A stretch of 64,000 nt of DNA from Streptomyces regalis (lineage in GTDB: Bacteria > Actinomycetota > Actinomycetes > Streptomycetales > Streptomycetaceae). Below, piece by piece: positions 54,048-62,993 of this stretch; position 1 is the stretch's first letter, and each line of letters starts with the position of its first letter. The notes under the pieces were generated by a model. The model did no database searches. It was not told where the DNA came from and was given only the letters and a program-made list of their open reading frames with translations. The translations under genes and the position numbers were made by a program. The stretch is from contig NZ_LLZG01000036.1 in assembly GCF_001509475.1 (NCBI RefSeq), forward strand, positions 1 to 64,000. The letters are read 5' to 3'.

Positions 54048-55319
54048 ATGACCGGCACCACGGAGGCCCTTGGCGGGTCGGCTGCAGTCGACGATGCAGC
54101 ACGAAGCGTCACGCGCCCGTTCTACGTATACGCCGTGCTCGCCAACTCGCTGTTCCAGCGTGGCGTATTCGTCCTCTTCCTTTATGAGCGAGGCTTCTCC
54201 GCCGGGCAAGTGGCCCTACTTCAGACACTGCTCTATCTGGTCAGCGGACTTGCGGAGGTGCCGACGGGAGTCATCGCCGACCGAATCGGCAGGCGTGCCA
54301 GCATCGTGATCGGCCAGGTGCTGATAGCTGGATGTCTGCTCGGTCAGGTGGCGTTCTCCAACTACTGGGTGTTCCTGGCGCTGTTCATCGGACAGGGCGT
54401 GGGCATGGCATGTGTATCCGGTTCGGACACCGCCCTGCTGTACGACCTGCTCGTGCGTCGTGGTGCAACGGCCGGCTACGTCAAGATCAAGTCCCGGTTC
54501 ACCATGCTCGGGACGGTCACCTCGGGAGTCGCCATCGTCCTCGGTGGCCAACTGCAGCAGTTTTCCTGGGGAGTCGTCTACGTCGGTTCGGCGTCGTGCC
54601 TCGTCCTGGCCGTGGTGGTGCTGATGTCACGGGTGCCCGAGATCCGCGGCGCGGACGCGGTGGACGAGCAGGACGGAGCCGAGAAGGAGCACGGCGACGC
54701 CACAGCATGGCGGGCGATGCTTCGGGTCGCCACGCCGGCGCTCGTGACGCTTGTCGTGGTGTCCGGATTGATGCATGCGACTTTGACGCCGTACATCATT
54801 TTTACGCAGAAGACCCTCTCCGATCAGGGAGCGGGCACCGCATGGGTCGGCGTGGTCATATCGGCGGGATTCTTCGTCGGCGGACTCACTCCCTTGCTGT
54901 CGGACCGCGCGGACCGGCGCATCGGGTATCGGGTCATCGTCCCGGTGTCTCTCCTGACGCTCGCCGTGGCGCTCGGCCTGAGCGGCCTCGGCCTTGTCCG
55001 GGTCACCATCGCCGCGTTCCTGGTTCTGGTCGGAATTCCCGAGATCACCGCCGTGATCGTGGACAACGTGTTCAACGAGGCAGTGCCCTCGCGCCACCGG
55101 GCGAGCCTGCTGTCGATGATCGCATTCGTGGAGTCGGCGCTCATCGGCATCGGCTATCTCGTCCTCGGCGCGCTCATGGACGGGTTGGGCTCCAGTGTGG
55201 GCATGGCCACCTACGCCGCGGTCCCCCTGCTGGCATGTCTCCTGTGGCTCCCGGTGCTCTTCCGAGGGGCACGGGTGACCACCGAGATCGAGAGGCCCGC
55301 CGACCAAAAGGCATCCTGA
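54048..55319 (+). CDS. MFS transporter (12 TM)
   Basis: A 423-residue major facilitator protein with about 12 transmembrane segments. The second loop VPTGVIADRIGRRASIVIG is the classical MFS motif A. The N-terminal leader is polar and has no signal. Base composition and codon use look like the rest of the window. It lies next to the metallophore cluster but without shared operator sites, and no substrate can be inferred; a role in metallophore export or uptake is speculative. A strong hairpin follows its stop. Confidence 0.85.
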   Translation: MTGTTEALGGSAAVDDAARSVTRPFYVYAVLANSLFQRGVFVLFLYERGFSAGQVALLQTLLYLVSGLAEVPTGVIADRIGRRASIVIGQVLIAGCLLGQVAFSNYWVFLALFIGQGVGMACVSGSDTALLYDLLVRRGATAGYVKIKSRFTMLGTVTSGVAIVLGGQLQQFSWGVVYVGSASCLVLAVVVLMSRVPEIRGADAVDEQDGAEKEHGDATAWRAMLRVATPALVTLVVVSGLMHATLTPYIIFTQKTLSDQGAGTAWVGVVISAGFFVGGLTPLLSDRADRRIGYRVIVPVSLLTLAVALGLSGLGLVRVTIAAFLVLVGIPEITAVIVDNVFNEAVPSRHRASLLSMIAFVESALIGIGYLVLGALMDGLGSSVGMATYAAVPLLACLLWLPVLFRGARVTTEIERPADQKAS

Positions 55320-55332
55320 AACAGACCATCTC

Positions 55333-55368
55333 GAGCAACGCCCCTGCCCGATGGCGGGGGCGTTGCTC
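55333..55368 (+). terminator. Hairpin terminator after the MFS gene
   Basis: GAGCAACGCCCCTGCC (55333-55348) pairs with GGCGGGGGCGTTGCTC (55353-55368) over a CGAT loop, 16 bp with one G-T wobble. It begins 13 bp past the MFS stop. Confidence 0.85.
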
Positions 55369-55700
55369 GTTGACCTCCGCGGGGTAGAACTCGCCGACGG
55401 GCGGACACTTCAGGCAGCAGGGGTGTTCCTCCTCCCGAGGAGGATCCCGAACGGTGGTGTCCTGGGAGGGCTTTGCTGCGAGAGGGACGAGCAGGGCTTC
55501 CTGCGCACCGGCCCCGCCGGGCGCATCAGCCGCGCCGGTCTCTGGGCCATCGGGAACGTGGTTGATCCACGGGCCCAGGCGATCACGGCGGCCGGGATGG
55601 GAGCGACCTGTGCCGCCGCGCTCAACCACGAGTTGGTCGAGGAGGTCACCGAGCGGGATCTCCGCGCGCACCGTCCCGCCACCGGCCGCCCACTCCAGGG
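55366..55700 (+). pseudogene. NAD(P)/FAD oxidoreductase, C-terminal remnant
   Basis: An open stretch of about 110 codons without start codon or ribosome site matches the C-terminal part of thioredoxin-reductase-like oxidoreductases: VELADGRTLQAAGVFLLPR, then GLWAIGNVVDPRAQAITAAGMGATCAAALNHELV, the flavin-contacting end of the family. The N-terminal FAD and NAD motifs are missing. It starts within the terminator hairpin of the preceding gene, so a deletion joined the two. Confidence 0.75.
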
Positions 55701-55788
55701 TGCCGACACCGGTTCTTTAACCTCGCGCCTTCACTCAACTCGTCCTGAGCTTCGAGGACTTGATGACGTCCGTTGTCCCGCGGCTCAA

Positions 55789-56583
55789 CTATGGTTTGCG
55801 CGCCACGCCACCGAAGTCGTCGACCTCGGCCGCCGCTTCGGAAGCGGTCGCCGCGGGGCGCCACCGGGAGACTGAGACGAGGCCGGGTTCCAGCAGTTCC
55901 AGACCGTCGAAGAAGCGGGCAAGTTGCTCCGGGCTGCGGTTGATGCGGGGGTTGTCACTCGCCTCGTTCCACTGCTCGACCATCGCGCGCTGCCGCTCGG
56001 GGTGGACGACCTCGGTGCTGTCGCAGAACACGAGGTAGCTGCCGGACGGCAGGGCGTCGACGAGGCGGCTCACGATGTCGTAGACGGAGTCGTCGGTGAC
56101 GTGCGCGGCGATGCCCAGCAGGATCAGCGCCACGGGCTGGGTGAGGTCCAGTGTCTTGGCGGCCTGTTCCAGGATCGCGTCGGGGTCGCGCAGGTCGGCG
56201 TCGATGTAGGCCGTCGAGCCCTCGGGCGTGCTGGTGAGCAGCGCCTCCGCGTGGGCCAGCACGATGGGATCGTGGTCGACGTAGACGATCCGTGTCTCGG
56301 GGACGAGGCGCTGGGCGACCTCGTGGGTGTTGTTCGCGGTGGGCAGGCCGGTGCCCACGTCCAGGAACTGGCGGATGCTGGTCTCGGCGATGAGGTACTC
56401 CACGGCACGGACCAGGAACGCCCGTTGCGCCCGGGCGACGTCGAGGATGGCCGGGTTGGCCTCGGCGATCTGGTCGCCTACCTGTCGGTCGATCTCGTAG
56501 CAGTCCTTGCCGCCGAGCCAGTAGTTCCAGATGCGGGCGGAGTGCGGCACGCTGCTGTTGATGATCGGACGTTCAACTGACAT
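55789..56583 (-). CDS. DUF574 (SAM-dependent) methyltransferase
   Basis: A 264-residue protein of the DUF574 family, very common in multiple copies in Streptomyces. Family marks are IWNYWLGGKDCYEIDRQVGD near the N-terminus and motif I FLDVGTGLPTANNTHEVAQ near residue 75, followed by VYVDHDPIVLAHA. The ATG at 56583 has GGAG five bases upstream, better than upstream in-frame ATGs. It stands alone with no operon partners. Biological substrates of the family are unknown. Confidence 0.9.
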   Translation of the reverse strand: MSVERPIINSSVPHSARIWNYWLGGKDCYEIDRQVGDQIAEANPAILDVARAQRAFLVRAVEYLIAETSIRQFLDVGTGLPTANNTHEVAQRLVPETRIVYVDHDPIVLAHAEALLTSTPEGSTAYIDADLRDPDAILEQAAKTLDLTQPVALILLGIAAHVTDDSVYDIVSRLVDALPSGSYLVFCDSTEVVHPERQRAMVEQWNEASDNPRINRSPEQLARFFDGLELLEPGLVSVSRWRPAATASEAAAEVDDFGGVARKP

Positions 56584-56772
56584 GAGAGCTCCACGAGTTG
56601 GCCTGATGTCACGCAATCTAGCTGCATCGCACGCCAGGTACCGGGGAAGCTTGGATCTTTGGCGATCATCTGCCCGTGTTCGCTGCACGGCGCCCCGTCA
56701 CTCGCCGAACGACCGGCGCATGATGCGGTGGTGGAGCAGAGCGCCGGCCCGGGGGCGCGGCACAATGACGGC

Positions 56773-57534
56773 ATGGACCAAGCGCGCTGGCAGCACGGGG
56801 TCGAGCGGGCGGAACGGGTAGCCCGGTACGGCAGGCATCCGGCCGTCTCGTGGGACGAACGTGCGGTACGCGGCGTTCTGGCCGTCACCCTCGCCGGGCT
56901 CGCCGCCCGGCAGAGCTGCCCGGTTGAGGACGTCGGGACCGGCAGCGTGCTGTGGCACCTGGACCTTGTCACCGCCCCGTCTGGGCCGAGCACGCCGAAC
57001 GCACCGAGATCTTCCTCGGCCAGCTCGGCACCACCCGCAAGACCGAACGCACCCGGCTCCAAGCCGACTACGACCGGGCCCTCCGCGTCATCTCCGAGAT
57101 CGACGCCGCCAGCACCGTGGACGAGGAACTCTCAGAGAATCTCCGCAGCCCAGCGGACCGAGTACGAGAACCGCATCCGGGCCGCCATGGACCGGCTCCT
57201 AAGCGGTGAGATCCCGCCCGGCGGAAAGTGCGACATCAAGACCCTCGCCCGCGAAGCCGCAGTCAACCGCACCGCCTTCTACGGCACCCGCCCATACGCG
57301 CACCTCCGCACCCAGTTCGAGCGACGCCTTCAGTCGCTCCAGCAGGTCGGAGAGATTCCCGATCCCCGCGAAGCCCAGACGGTCACCGAGCTGACCGACT
57401 TCCGTGCTGAGTCCCTGGCCCGGCTCGCCGCACCGCACGAAGAGATCGTCCGGCTCCGCGAAGCCGCCGCCGGGACCCGTCGCGTCAGCCGCCTCCCCAC
57501 GCCGCGAACCACCGTGATCGGCTCATGCAGCTGA
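56773..57534 (+). pseudogene. HTH/coiled-coil gene of mobile-element type, frameshifted
   Basis: Translation moves through three frames. The first part (MDQARWQHGVERAERVARYG) has no known match. From about 56980 a second frame gives TERTRLQADYDRALRVISEID, and from about 57145 a third gives RIRAAMDRLLSGEIPPGGK followed by DIKTLAREAAVNRTAFYGTRPYAH, a helix-turn-helix preceding a coiled coil (RRLQSLQQVGEI). Proteins of this kind accompany tyrosine recombinases of integrative elements in actinobacteria. The two shifts make it non-functional. An integrase stub lies 0.9 kb downstream. Confidence 0.55.
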
Positions 57535-57560
57535 CCGCAGGATCTGCACTCGACGCGGTG

Positions 57561-58244
57561 TCAGCCCAGCGTGATCCACCGAATGCCGAGCCGCCCGACC
57601 TGGGCGGTCTCCGTCGCGTCAAGCGTCGCGCGACCGGTGACCTTGCGAAGGAAGGTCGGTCCATCCCAGCCGAGTTCACCCGCAGCGTCCAACTGCTCGG
57701 GCCCGAGCAGAAGTTCCAGCACTGCCACCCCGGCCTCCGGAGTCAGCCACGGTTCGCGTCCCAGCGCGTCCGCCAAGTCCAAGCCATGAACCGCGACCTC
57801 CACCACTCTGGTGAGCAGGAACTCCGAGAGGAGCATCGCGTCGCCGTGACGAGTACGCACGACTCGGTCTTCCGGTTCGTCCTGGCACATCTGATCCACC
57901 TGCCGCCATGTCGCGGCGAAGTCCGCGGCGAGGGCGGCGCCGTTGGCATGCTCGGCCGCGTGGTTCTGGGCCAGGCCGATGCGGGCAGCGTTGGTCTGCG
58001 GGCTGAACCGATCGTCGGGCCGGTAGTACTGCGCTGCACTGACCTCGGCCTTGTCCGGAGCAAGGCCGCCCAGCATCTGTGGCAGCCACGCGATCACCAC
58101 CCGGACGTGACCCAACAACTCGCGCACGGACCAGGGCTCACACCGCGTCGGACGATCCCACTCCGACTCGGACAGCCCGGCAACCGCCCGGGAGAGCTCC
58201 CCCGCTTCGAGGCGGAACGCTTCCAGCACACGACCCTGATCCAT
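57561..58244 (-). CDS. TIGR03083-family (mycothiol-type maleylpyruvate isomerase N-terminal) protein
   Basis: A 227-residue DinB-like protein: ELSRAVAGLSESEWDRPTRCEPWSVRELLGHV contains the conserved Trp-Ser-[VL]-x-[ED]-[LV]-x-x-H segment, and LLTRVVEVAVHGLDLADALG supplies the further His ligands. Members are metal-binding (often zinc) helical-bundle enzymes, some mycothiol-dependent thiol transferases or isomerases. The ATG at 58244 was chosen because translation upstream leaves the family. The gene is single and its substrate is unknown. Confidence 0.82.
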   Translation of the reverse strand: MDQGRVLEAFRLEAGELSRAVAGLSESEWDRPTRCEPWSVRELLGHVRVVIAWLPQMLGGLAPDKAEVSAAQYYRPDDRFSPQTNAARIGLAQNHAAEHANGAALAADFAATWRQVDQMCQDEPEDRVVRTRHGDAMLLSEFLLTRVVEVAVHGLDLADALGREPWLTPEAGVAVLELLLGPEQLDAAGELGWDGPTFLRKVTGRATLDATETAQVGRLGIRWITLG

Positions 58245-58399
58245 GCTGATCAAGCTATCGGAGGCCTCTACCTCGCACCCGAGAGGGTGATCTGCATCAC
58301 GTCGACGAGGCCGGAATGCAACACCACCGACCATGAGCGTCGCGAATCGACGCTCGGCGAGGATGCCTGCTCAATGGCGACACGGACTCCATCGCACAC

Positions 58400-58620
58400 G
58401 GTCTCTGCGGACACAAGCCACTCGTACGCCTCGGTCATCCTCGAAGCGGGCGAGTCCGTCGTCACACTCGCCCGCCGGCTGGGCCATCGACGCCTTGCTC
58501 GGCCAACCTGCCGCCGCTGCCACGGCCGCGTAGACCACCACTCCAGCCCACACACTCCCCAGCGGCCCCGAACGCGTCATCTGCGCCCTCGATCGGAGCT
58601 GCACGCGCTCAAGACGGCAG
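58400..58620 (+). mobile_element. Tyrosine recombinase (integrase) C-terminal remnant
   Basis: HSYASVILEAGESVVTLARRLGH (about 58420-58490) matches the C-terminal active-site box of tyrosine integrases (H-x-x-R normally; here only HSYAS with the expected Arg changed), and a tail resembling the end of such proteins follows in another frame. The catalytic Tyr and the rest of the protein are missing. It marks a former integrative element next to corA; no attachment-site repeat was found by eye. Confidence 0.6.
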
Positions 58621-58637
58621 CCCTCCGCGGCGATTAC

Positions 58638-59798
58638 TCAGAGCCAATCTCGCCGCTTGAAGATGACGTACAAACTGGTACAAACGATCCCCATTAGGGC
58701 GATCGCGAAGGGGTATCCGAGCACCCAGCGCAACTCCGGCATGTGCTCGAAGTTCATCCCGTAGATCGTCCCGACCAGCGTCGGAGCGAACAAAATGGCC
58801 GCCCACGACGAGATCTTCTTGATCTCCTCGTTCTGCTCGAACCCCGCCTCCGCCAACGCCCGCATCTCCGCGTTCTGCTGCTGCGTGACCAGCGTCGCGT
58901 TCACCGTGAGGATCTCGGTCAGGGCTTGGCGGAAGCCGTCGACGCGTTCGCTGGTGTGGGTGACGTGGTCGGCCACGTCGCGGAGGTAGCGCTGTAGTTC
59001 CTCGTCCGTGCCGTATTTGGAGAAGCCGGCCATCAGGCCGTGCAGCATGCCGACCAGGGGGCGGGTGGCGCGCTGGAACTCGACCATTTCCCGGGAGAGT
59101 TCGTAGATACGGCGGGAGACCTCGGGGTCGCCGCGGAAGACCTCGGTCTCGATCTCGTCGATGTCGTTCTGGACGCCCACCACCACCGGCTCATAGCCGT
59201 CGACCACCGCGTCCAGTATCGCGTAGAGCACCGCCTCCGGGCCGAGTTTGAGCAGTTCCGGCGTCTCCTCCATGCGCCGGCGCACCGACGACAGATCGGG
59301 GGCCGCACCGTGACGGACCGTGATCACGAAGTCGGGGCCGACGAAGACGTGGAGTTCGCCGAAGTCGACTTCCTCGGGCGCGTCCAGGTAGCGGGCCGCG
59401 CGCAGGACCACGAAGAGCGTGTCGCCGTAGCGCTCCAGCTTGGGTCGCTGGTGTGCCTCCATCGCGTCCTCGACCGCGAGCGGGTGCAGGTCGAACTCCG
59501 CGGCCAAGGAGAGGAGTTCGGATTCCGTGGGACGGGCCAGGCCGATCCAGGCCATCCCGGACGGCTGGTCGCGCAGCTCGCGGTAGGTCTCGGCGAGGGT
59601 GGCGGGGGAGGAGACCCGGACGCCGTCCTGGTACAGCGCCGCCTCCACGACGCTCGCCACCTCGGAGGAGTCGGGAGCCGTGGCGCGTGCCGGAGGCGTC
59701 GGGGCCGGTGGCTCCGGTGGCTGCGGGGGAGTGAGGGCTCGGCGCCAGGCGGACTTCACGGGGTTCTTCGAGGCGGGGCGTGCGCGTCGCTCGGACAC
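58638..59798 (-). CDS. corA: CorA-family magnesium/cobalt transporter
   Basis: A 386-residue CorA protein. The two C-terminal membrane helices flank the invariant pore motif GMN in TIYGMNFEHMPELRW, and the stretch from about 90 to 310 is the cytoplasmic funnel (DAMEAHQRPKLERYGDTLFVVL; long stalk helix TSERVDGFRQALTEILTVNATLVTQQQN). The N-terminal extension of 60 residues is Pro/Ala-rich and variable. The protein should form a pentameric, gated Mg2+ channel; some relatives carry Co2+, Ni2+ or Zn2+ (ZntB branch keeps GxN). No local operon. Confidence 0.92.
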   Translation of the reverse strand: MSERRARPASKNPVKSAWRRALTPPQPPEPPAPTPPARATAPDSSEVASVVEAALYQDGVRVSSPATLAETYRELRDQPSGMAWIGLARPTESELLSLAAEFDLHPLAVEDAMEAHQRPKLERYGDTLFVVLRAARYLDAPEEVDFGELHVFVGPDFVITVRHGAAPDLSSVRRRMEETPELLKLGPEAVLYAILDAVVDGYEPVVVGVQNDIDEIETEVFRGDPEVSRRIYELSREMVEFQRATRPLVGMLHGLMAGFSKYGTDEELQRYLRDVADHVTHTSERVDGFRQALTEILTVNATLVTQQQNAEMRALAEAGFEQNEEIKKISSWAAILFAPTLVGTIYGMNFEHMPELRWVLGYPFAIALMGIVCTSLYVIFKRRDWL

Positions 59799-59950
59799 TG
59801 CGGCTGCCTCCCGGTGGGGACGACGAGTGCGTGTGCGTGATCACGGAGCAGGATATACGGGGCGAATGGCATGGGTGGGACCGAGCCGATCCCGGATTTC
59901 GTGAGAGTTGCGGACTGACGGTGTCCGCAAGCCTCGCTAGCGTGCGGAGC

Positions 59951-61123
59951 ATGACGAAGCGGACCACGACGAAGCGGACCACGACGAAGCCCGGCACACA
60001 TCAGACGAAGCGCGGCACTCAGCAGACGGCGACCGCGACGGGCCCCGTGCTCAGCACCCGCGCCCTCAACCGTGCCACCCTCGACCGGCAGCTGCTGCTG
60101 CACCGGGCGCCGCTGTCCGCGCGGGCGGCCGTGGAGCATCTGGTCGGCCTGCAGGCCCAGGAGGTCAAGCCGCCGTACTACGCGCTCGCCGCCCGTCTCG
60201 ACGGCTTCACGCCCGAGGAGCTGTCCGGGCTGCTGGCCGACCGTGCGGCCGTGCGCATCGTCACCATGCGCTCGACCATCCACCTGCACACCGCCGACGA
60301 CAGTCTCACCCTGCGTCCGCTGGTCCAGCCCGCCCGGGACCGCGAGATCAACTACTTCCGCAAGGGCCTCGTCGGTGTCGACCTGGACCGGCTCGCCGTA
60401 CTCGCCCGCGACCTTGTCGAGGCCGAGCCTCGCACCATGAAGCAGCTGCGCGAGGCCCTCAGCGCCGAGTGGCCGGACGCCGACCCGCAGTCCCTCGCCG
60501 TCGCCGCCCGCTGCACGCTGCCCCTCGTCCAGGTCACCCCGCGCGGAATGTGGGGCCGCAGCGCCCAGGTCTGCCTCACCACCGCCGAGCACTGGCTGGG
60601 CCGCCCCGCCGAGCCGGCCGCCTCCCCGGACGCCACGGTTCTGCGCTACCTGGCCGCTTTCGGGCCCGCCTCCGTGAAGGACATGCAGACCTGGTCCGGT
60701 CTCACCCGGATGCGTCCTGCCTTCGAACGGCTCCGCCCCGCGCTGGTCACCTTCCGGGACGAAGGCGGCGTCGAACTCTTCGACCTCCCCGACGCCCCGC
60801 GCCCGGACCCGGACACCCCGGCGCCGCCCCGCTTCCTGCCAGAGTTCGACAACCTCCTCCTCTCCCACGCCGACCGCACCCGTGTGATTCCGCCCGCCAA
60901 CCGTGGCCGCACCTGGCAGGCGAACACGGTCTACTGCCCCCTCCTCGTCGACGGCTTCCTCGCGGGGGTATGGCGGATCCTCGGCGACGCCCTCGTCATC
61001 GAGGAGTTCACCGAGCTCACCAAGGCCCAGCGCGGGGAGGTGACCGAGGAGGGGGAGCGGATGGTGAAGGTGATGCATCCGGAGGTGTCGTACGACATCC
61101 GCTTCGGGACCGTCATCCCCTAG
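59951..61123 (+). CDS. Winged-helix DNA-binding protein, AlkZ-like DNA glycosylase family
   Basis: A 390-residue protein of the HTH_42/AlkZ family: STRALNRATLDRQLLLHRAP, then LVGLQAQEVKPPYYALAARL with a QxQ motif that is catalytic in AlkZ-type glycosylases acting on bulky alkylated bases or interstrand crosslinks. Other family segments are RIVTMRSTIHL and LPEFDNLLLSHADRTRVI. The first 30 residues are a Thr/Lys-rich repeat (TKRTTTKRTTTK) encoded by a 15-bp tandem repeat, and the ATG at 59951 may not be the true start. Many Streptomyces have several such genes. Confidence 0.8.
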   Translation: MTKRTTTKRTTTKPGTHQTKRGTQQTATATGPVLSTRALNRATLDRQLLLHRAPLSARAAVEHLVGLQAQEVKPPYYALAARLDGFTPEELSGLLADRAAVRIVTMRSTIHLHTADDSLTLRPLVQPARDREINYFRKGLVGVDLDRLAVLARDLVEAEPRTMKQLREALSAEWPDADPQSLAVAARCTLPLVQVTPRGMWGRSAQVCLTTAEHWLGRPAEPAASPDATVLRYLAAFGPASVKDMQTWSGLTRMRPAFERLRPALVTFRDEGGVELFDLPDAPRPDPDTPAPPRFLPEFDNLLLSHADRTRVIPPANRGRTWQANTVYCPLLVDGFLAGVWRILGDALVIEEFTELTKAQRGEVTEEGERMVKVMHPEVSYDIRFGTVIP

Positions 61124-61163
61124 GGCCTGTCCGGCTACCCCTGGCGACCGTCTTCCCGAGGCG

Positions 61164-61811
61164 TCACTCCGCCCGCCCCGTCACCGCGACCGTCACCCCG
61201 AGCCCGATCATCGTGCAGCCGCCCGCTCCGCCTATCAGTGACAGTCGGCGGTCGGAGCGGGCGAACCAGGTGCGGGCCGCCGACGCGGTCAGGCCCCACA
61301 GGGTGTCCGTGACCAGGCCGATGGAGATCGGGATCAGACCCAACAGCAGCATCTGCAGGGGGACATGGCCCGCCGAGTGGTCCACGAACTGGGGGAGTAC
61401 GGCGGCGAAGAACACGACGCCCTTCGGGTTGGTGACACCGACGAGGACGCCGTCGAGGAGGGTTCGCAGATCGCCGCGCTTCGGTGCGGCCGGCGTCGCT
61501 CCGATCGCCGCCGCCTTCAGCTCACCCCGGTGCCGGTACGCCTGCACACCCAGATAGACCAGATAGGCCGCGCCCGCCAGCTTCACCGTCATGTAGACGG
61601 CCACCGAGCGTTCGACCAGCGAGCCGATCCCGATGGCGACCGCCACCACCAGCAGATACGAGCCGAAGACATTGCCGATCGCCGTGGCCACGGCGGTACG
61701 CCGACCGTGGGCCAGCGCGCGGCCGATGACGAACAGCACGCTCGGCCCCGGAATCACGATCACCAGCAGCGACATCGCCGCGAAGGCCAGGAAACGATCT
61801 GTGGACACCAT
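61164..61811 (-). CDS. LysE/RhtB-family exporter
   Basis: A 215-residue membrane protein with five or six transmembrane segments. The N-terminal signature FAAMSLLVIVIPGPSVLFVIGRALAHGRR is that of the RhtB/LysE amino-acid exporters, with VTNPKGVVFFAAVLPQF in the middle. ATG at 61811 follows GGGGGTGG. It is convergent with the AlkZ-like gene. The substrate is probably an amino acid or small polar metabolite. Confidence 0.9.
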   Translation of the reverse strand: MVSTDRFLAFAAMSLLVIVIPGPSVLFVIGRALAHGRRTAVATAIGNVFGSYLLVVAVAIGIGSLVERSVAVYMTVKLAGAAYLVYLGVQAYRHRGELKAAAIGATPAAPKRGDLRTLLDGVLVGVTNPKGVVFFAAVLPQFVDHSAGHVPLQMLLLGLIPISIGLVTDTLWGLTASAARTWFARSDRRLSLIGGAGGCTMIGLGVTVAVTGRAE

Positions 61812-61890
61812 GCCCGCCACCCCCATCCGCAGCCCATTGAAACAGGTCCCTCTGACAACGGACATGGACAGGTGACGACGGACATGGATA

Positions 61891-61931
61891 GGGGGCGTTG
61901 CGGGCCGCTCGTGGAGGCCCGCAACGCCCCC
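61891..61931 (-). terminator. Hairpin terminator of the trypsin gene
   Basis: GGGGGCGTTGCGGGCC (61891-61906) and GGCCCGCAACGCCCCC (61916-61931) form a perfect 16-bp stem over a 9-nt loop. It lies 51 bp beyond the stop codon of the leftward protease gene. Confidence 0.88.
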
Positions 61932-61982
61932 TGGTCTTGCACCTGAGGTGTGCTCAGGAGACCTTCTGGGTGCCGTTCCCGG

Positions 61983-62771
61983 TTACGACTGGACCTGTTC
62001 GGTCACCTCGTCCGAGAAGGTGGTCAGCCGGGTGTAGACACCCGGGTAACCGGCCTGGGCGCAGCCTTCGCCCCAGGAAGTTATCCCTGCCAGGACGCCC
62101 CCGATGAGCAGGGGACCGCCGCTGTCGCCCTGGCAGGTGTCAGTGCCGCCGGAGGTGTATCCGGCGCAGACCATGTCGGACGCGAGGAAGTCCGAACCGT
62201 AGGAGCTCGCACAGCTGGAGTTGGAGACGGTCGGCACGGTCGCCGTCCGCAGCTGGTTGGAGGAGCTGCCGTTCGAGGACGTGGTGCCCCAGCCGACGAT
62301 GCGGGCGGTGGTGCCGGCCGCGTACACGCCGGTGTCCGAGGAGTCGACGTACGAGGCCGTCGTGTACGGCATCGAGGTCGACAGGGTCAGCACGGCCACG
62401 TCGTTGCCGTCGGTGGCGTCCGTGTAGTCCGGGTGGACCCAGATGTCGCTGACCCGGCTGACCGTGCCGTTCGTGCCGTTGCGGTAGGTGCGGCCGCCGA
62501 CGACGCGGACACTGCTCGTCGTCTCGCCGACCATGCAGTGGGCGGCGGTGACCACCTTTGTCGCGGAGACGAGCGTGCCACCGCAGAACTGGCTCTGCGA
62601 GGCGTCCGTGATCTGCATCATGAAGGGGTACGCGGTCGTCGTGGTCGTCGTGCCGCCCACGATGCGCGTCGACGCGGCCTCAGCGGTGGGGGCGCTGAGC
62701 AGTGCGGCCGCGGCGGCGGCAGCGGTCGCCACGACGGCGGCGGTCTTTCTGGCACGGGTGAGCCCGAACAT
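61983..62771 (-). CDS. Secreted trypsin-like serine protease
   Basis: A 262-residue secreted S1 protease. Signal peptide (LTRARKTAAVVATAAAAAAALLSA) ends near residue 33, and a very short propeptide is followed by R-IVGG, the trypsin activation site. The catalytic triad is in TAAHC, GNDVAVL and GDSGGPL; the residue six before the catalytic Ser is Asp (TDTCQGDSGG), giving Arg/Lys specificity. ATG at 62771 has GAGGAG five bases upstream. It resembles Streptomyces griseus trypsin. Secreted and probably active outside the cell. Confidence 0.92.
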   Translation of the reverse strand: MFGLTRARKTAAVVATAAAAAAALLSAPTAEAASTRIVGGTTTTTTAYPFMMQITDASQSQFCGGTLVSATKVVTAAHCMVGETTSSVRVVGGRTYRNGTNGTVSRVSDIWVHPDYTDATDGNDVAVLTLSTSMPYTTASYVDSSDTGVYAAGTTARIVGWGTTSSNGSSSNQLRTATVPTVSNSSCASSYGSDFLASDMVCAGYTSGGTDTCQGDSGGPLLIGGVLAGITSWGEGCAQAGYPGVYTRLTTFSDEVTEQVQS

Positions 62772-62993
62772 GGGTCTCCTCATTGGGGGTTGCCGGTGGG
62801 GGGTCGCGCGGGTGTGGGGGGTTGTGCACGGGGGTCGCGGGACCGACCCCCGTGTGCCCGGCGAGCGGCACATCCACAAGGTAGGTCCCGGAAGTTCCCC
62901 TTCCCAATGAGGGAACCCCCTAAGGGAGTTGGGCAGGGAAAACCCTCGGTCGAGTCCGGCTAAACCTCCACGGACCGACAAAGACGGGTGAAC

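Noticed and set aside
58245..58640. Functional integrase with attachment site
   Set aside because: The catalytic Tyr and most of the protein are missing, the frame shifts, and no tRNA gene or direct repeat was found nearby.
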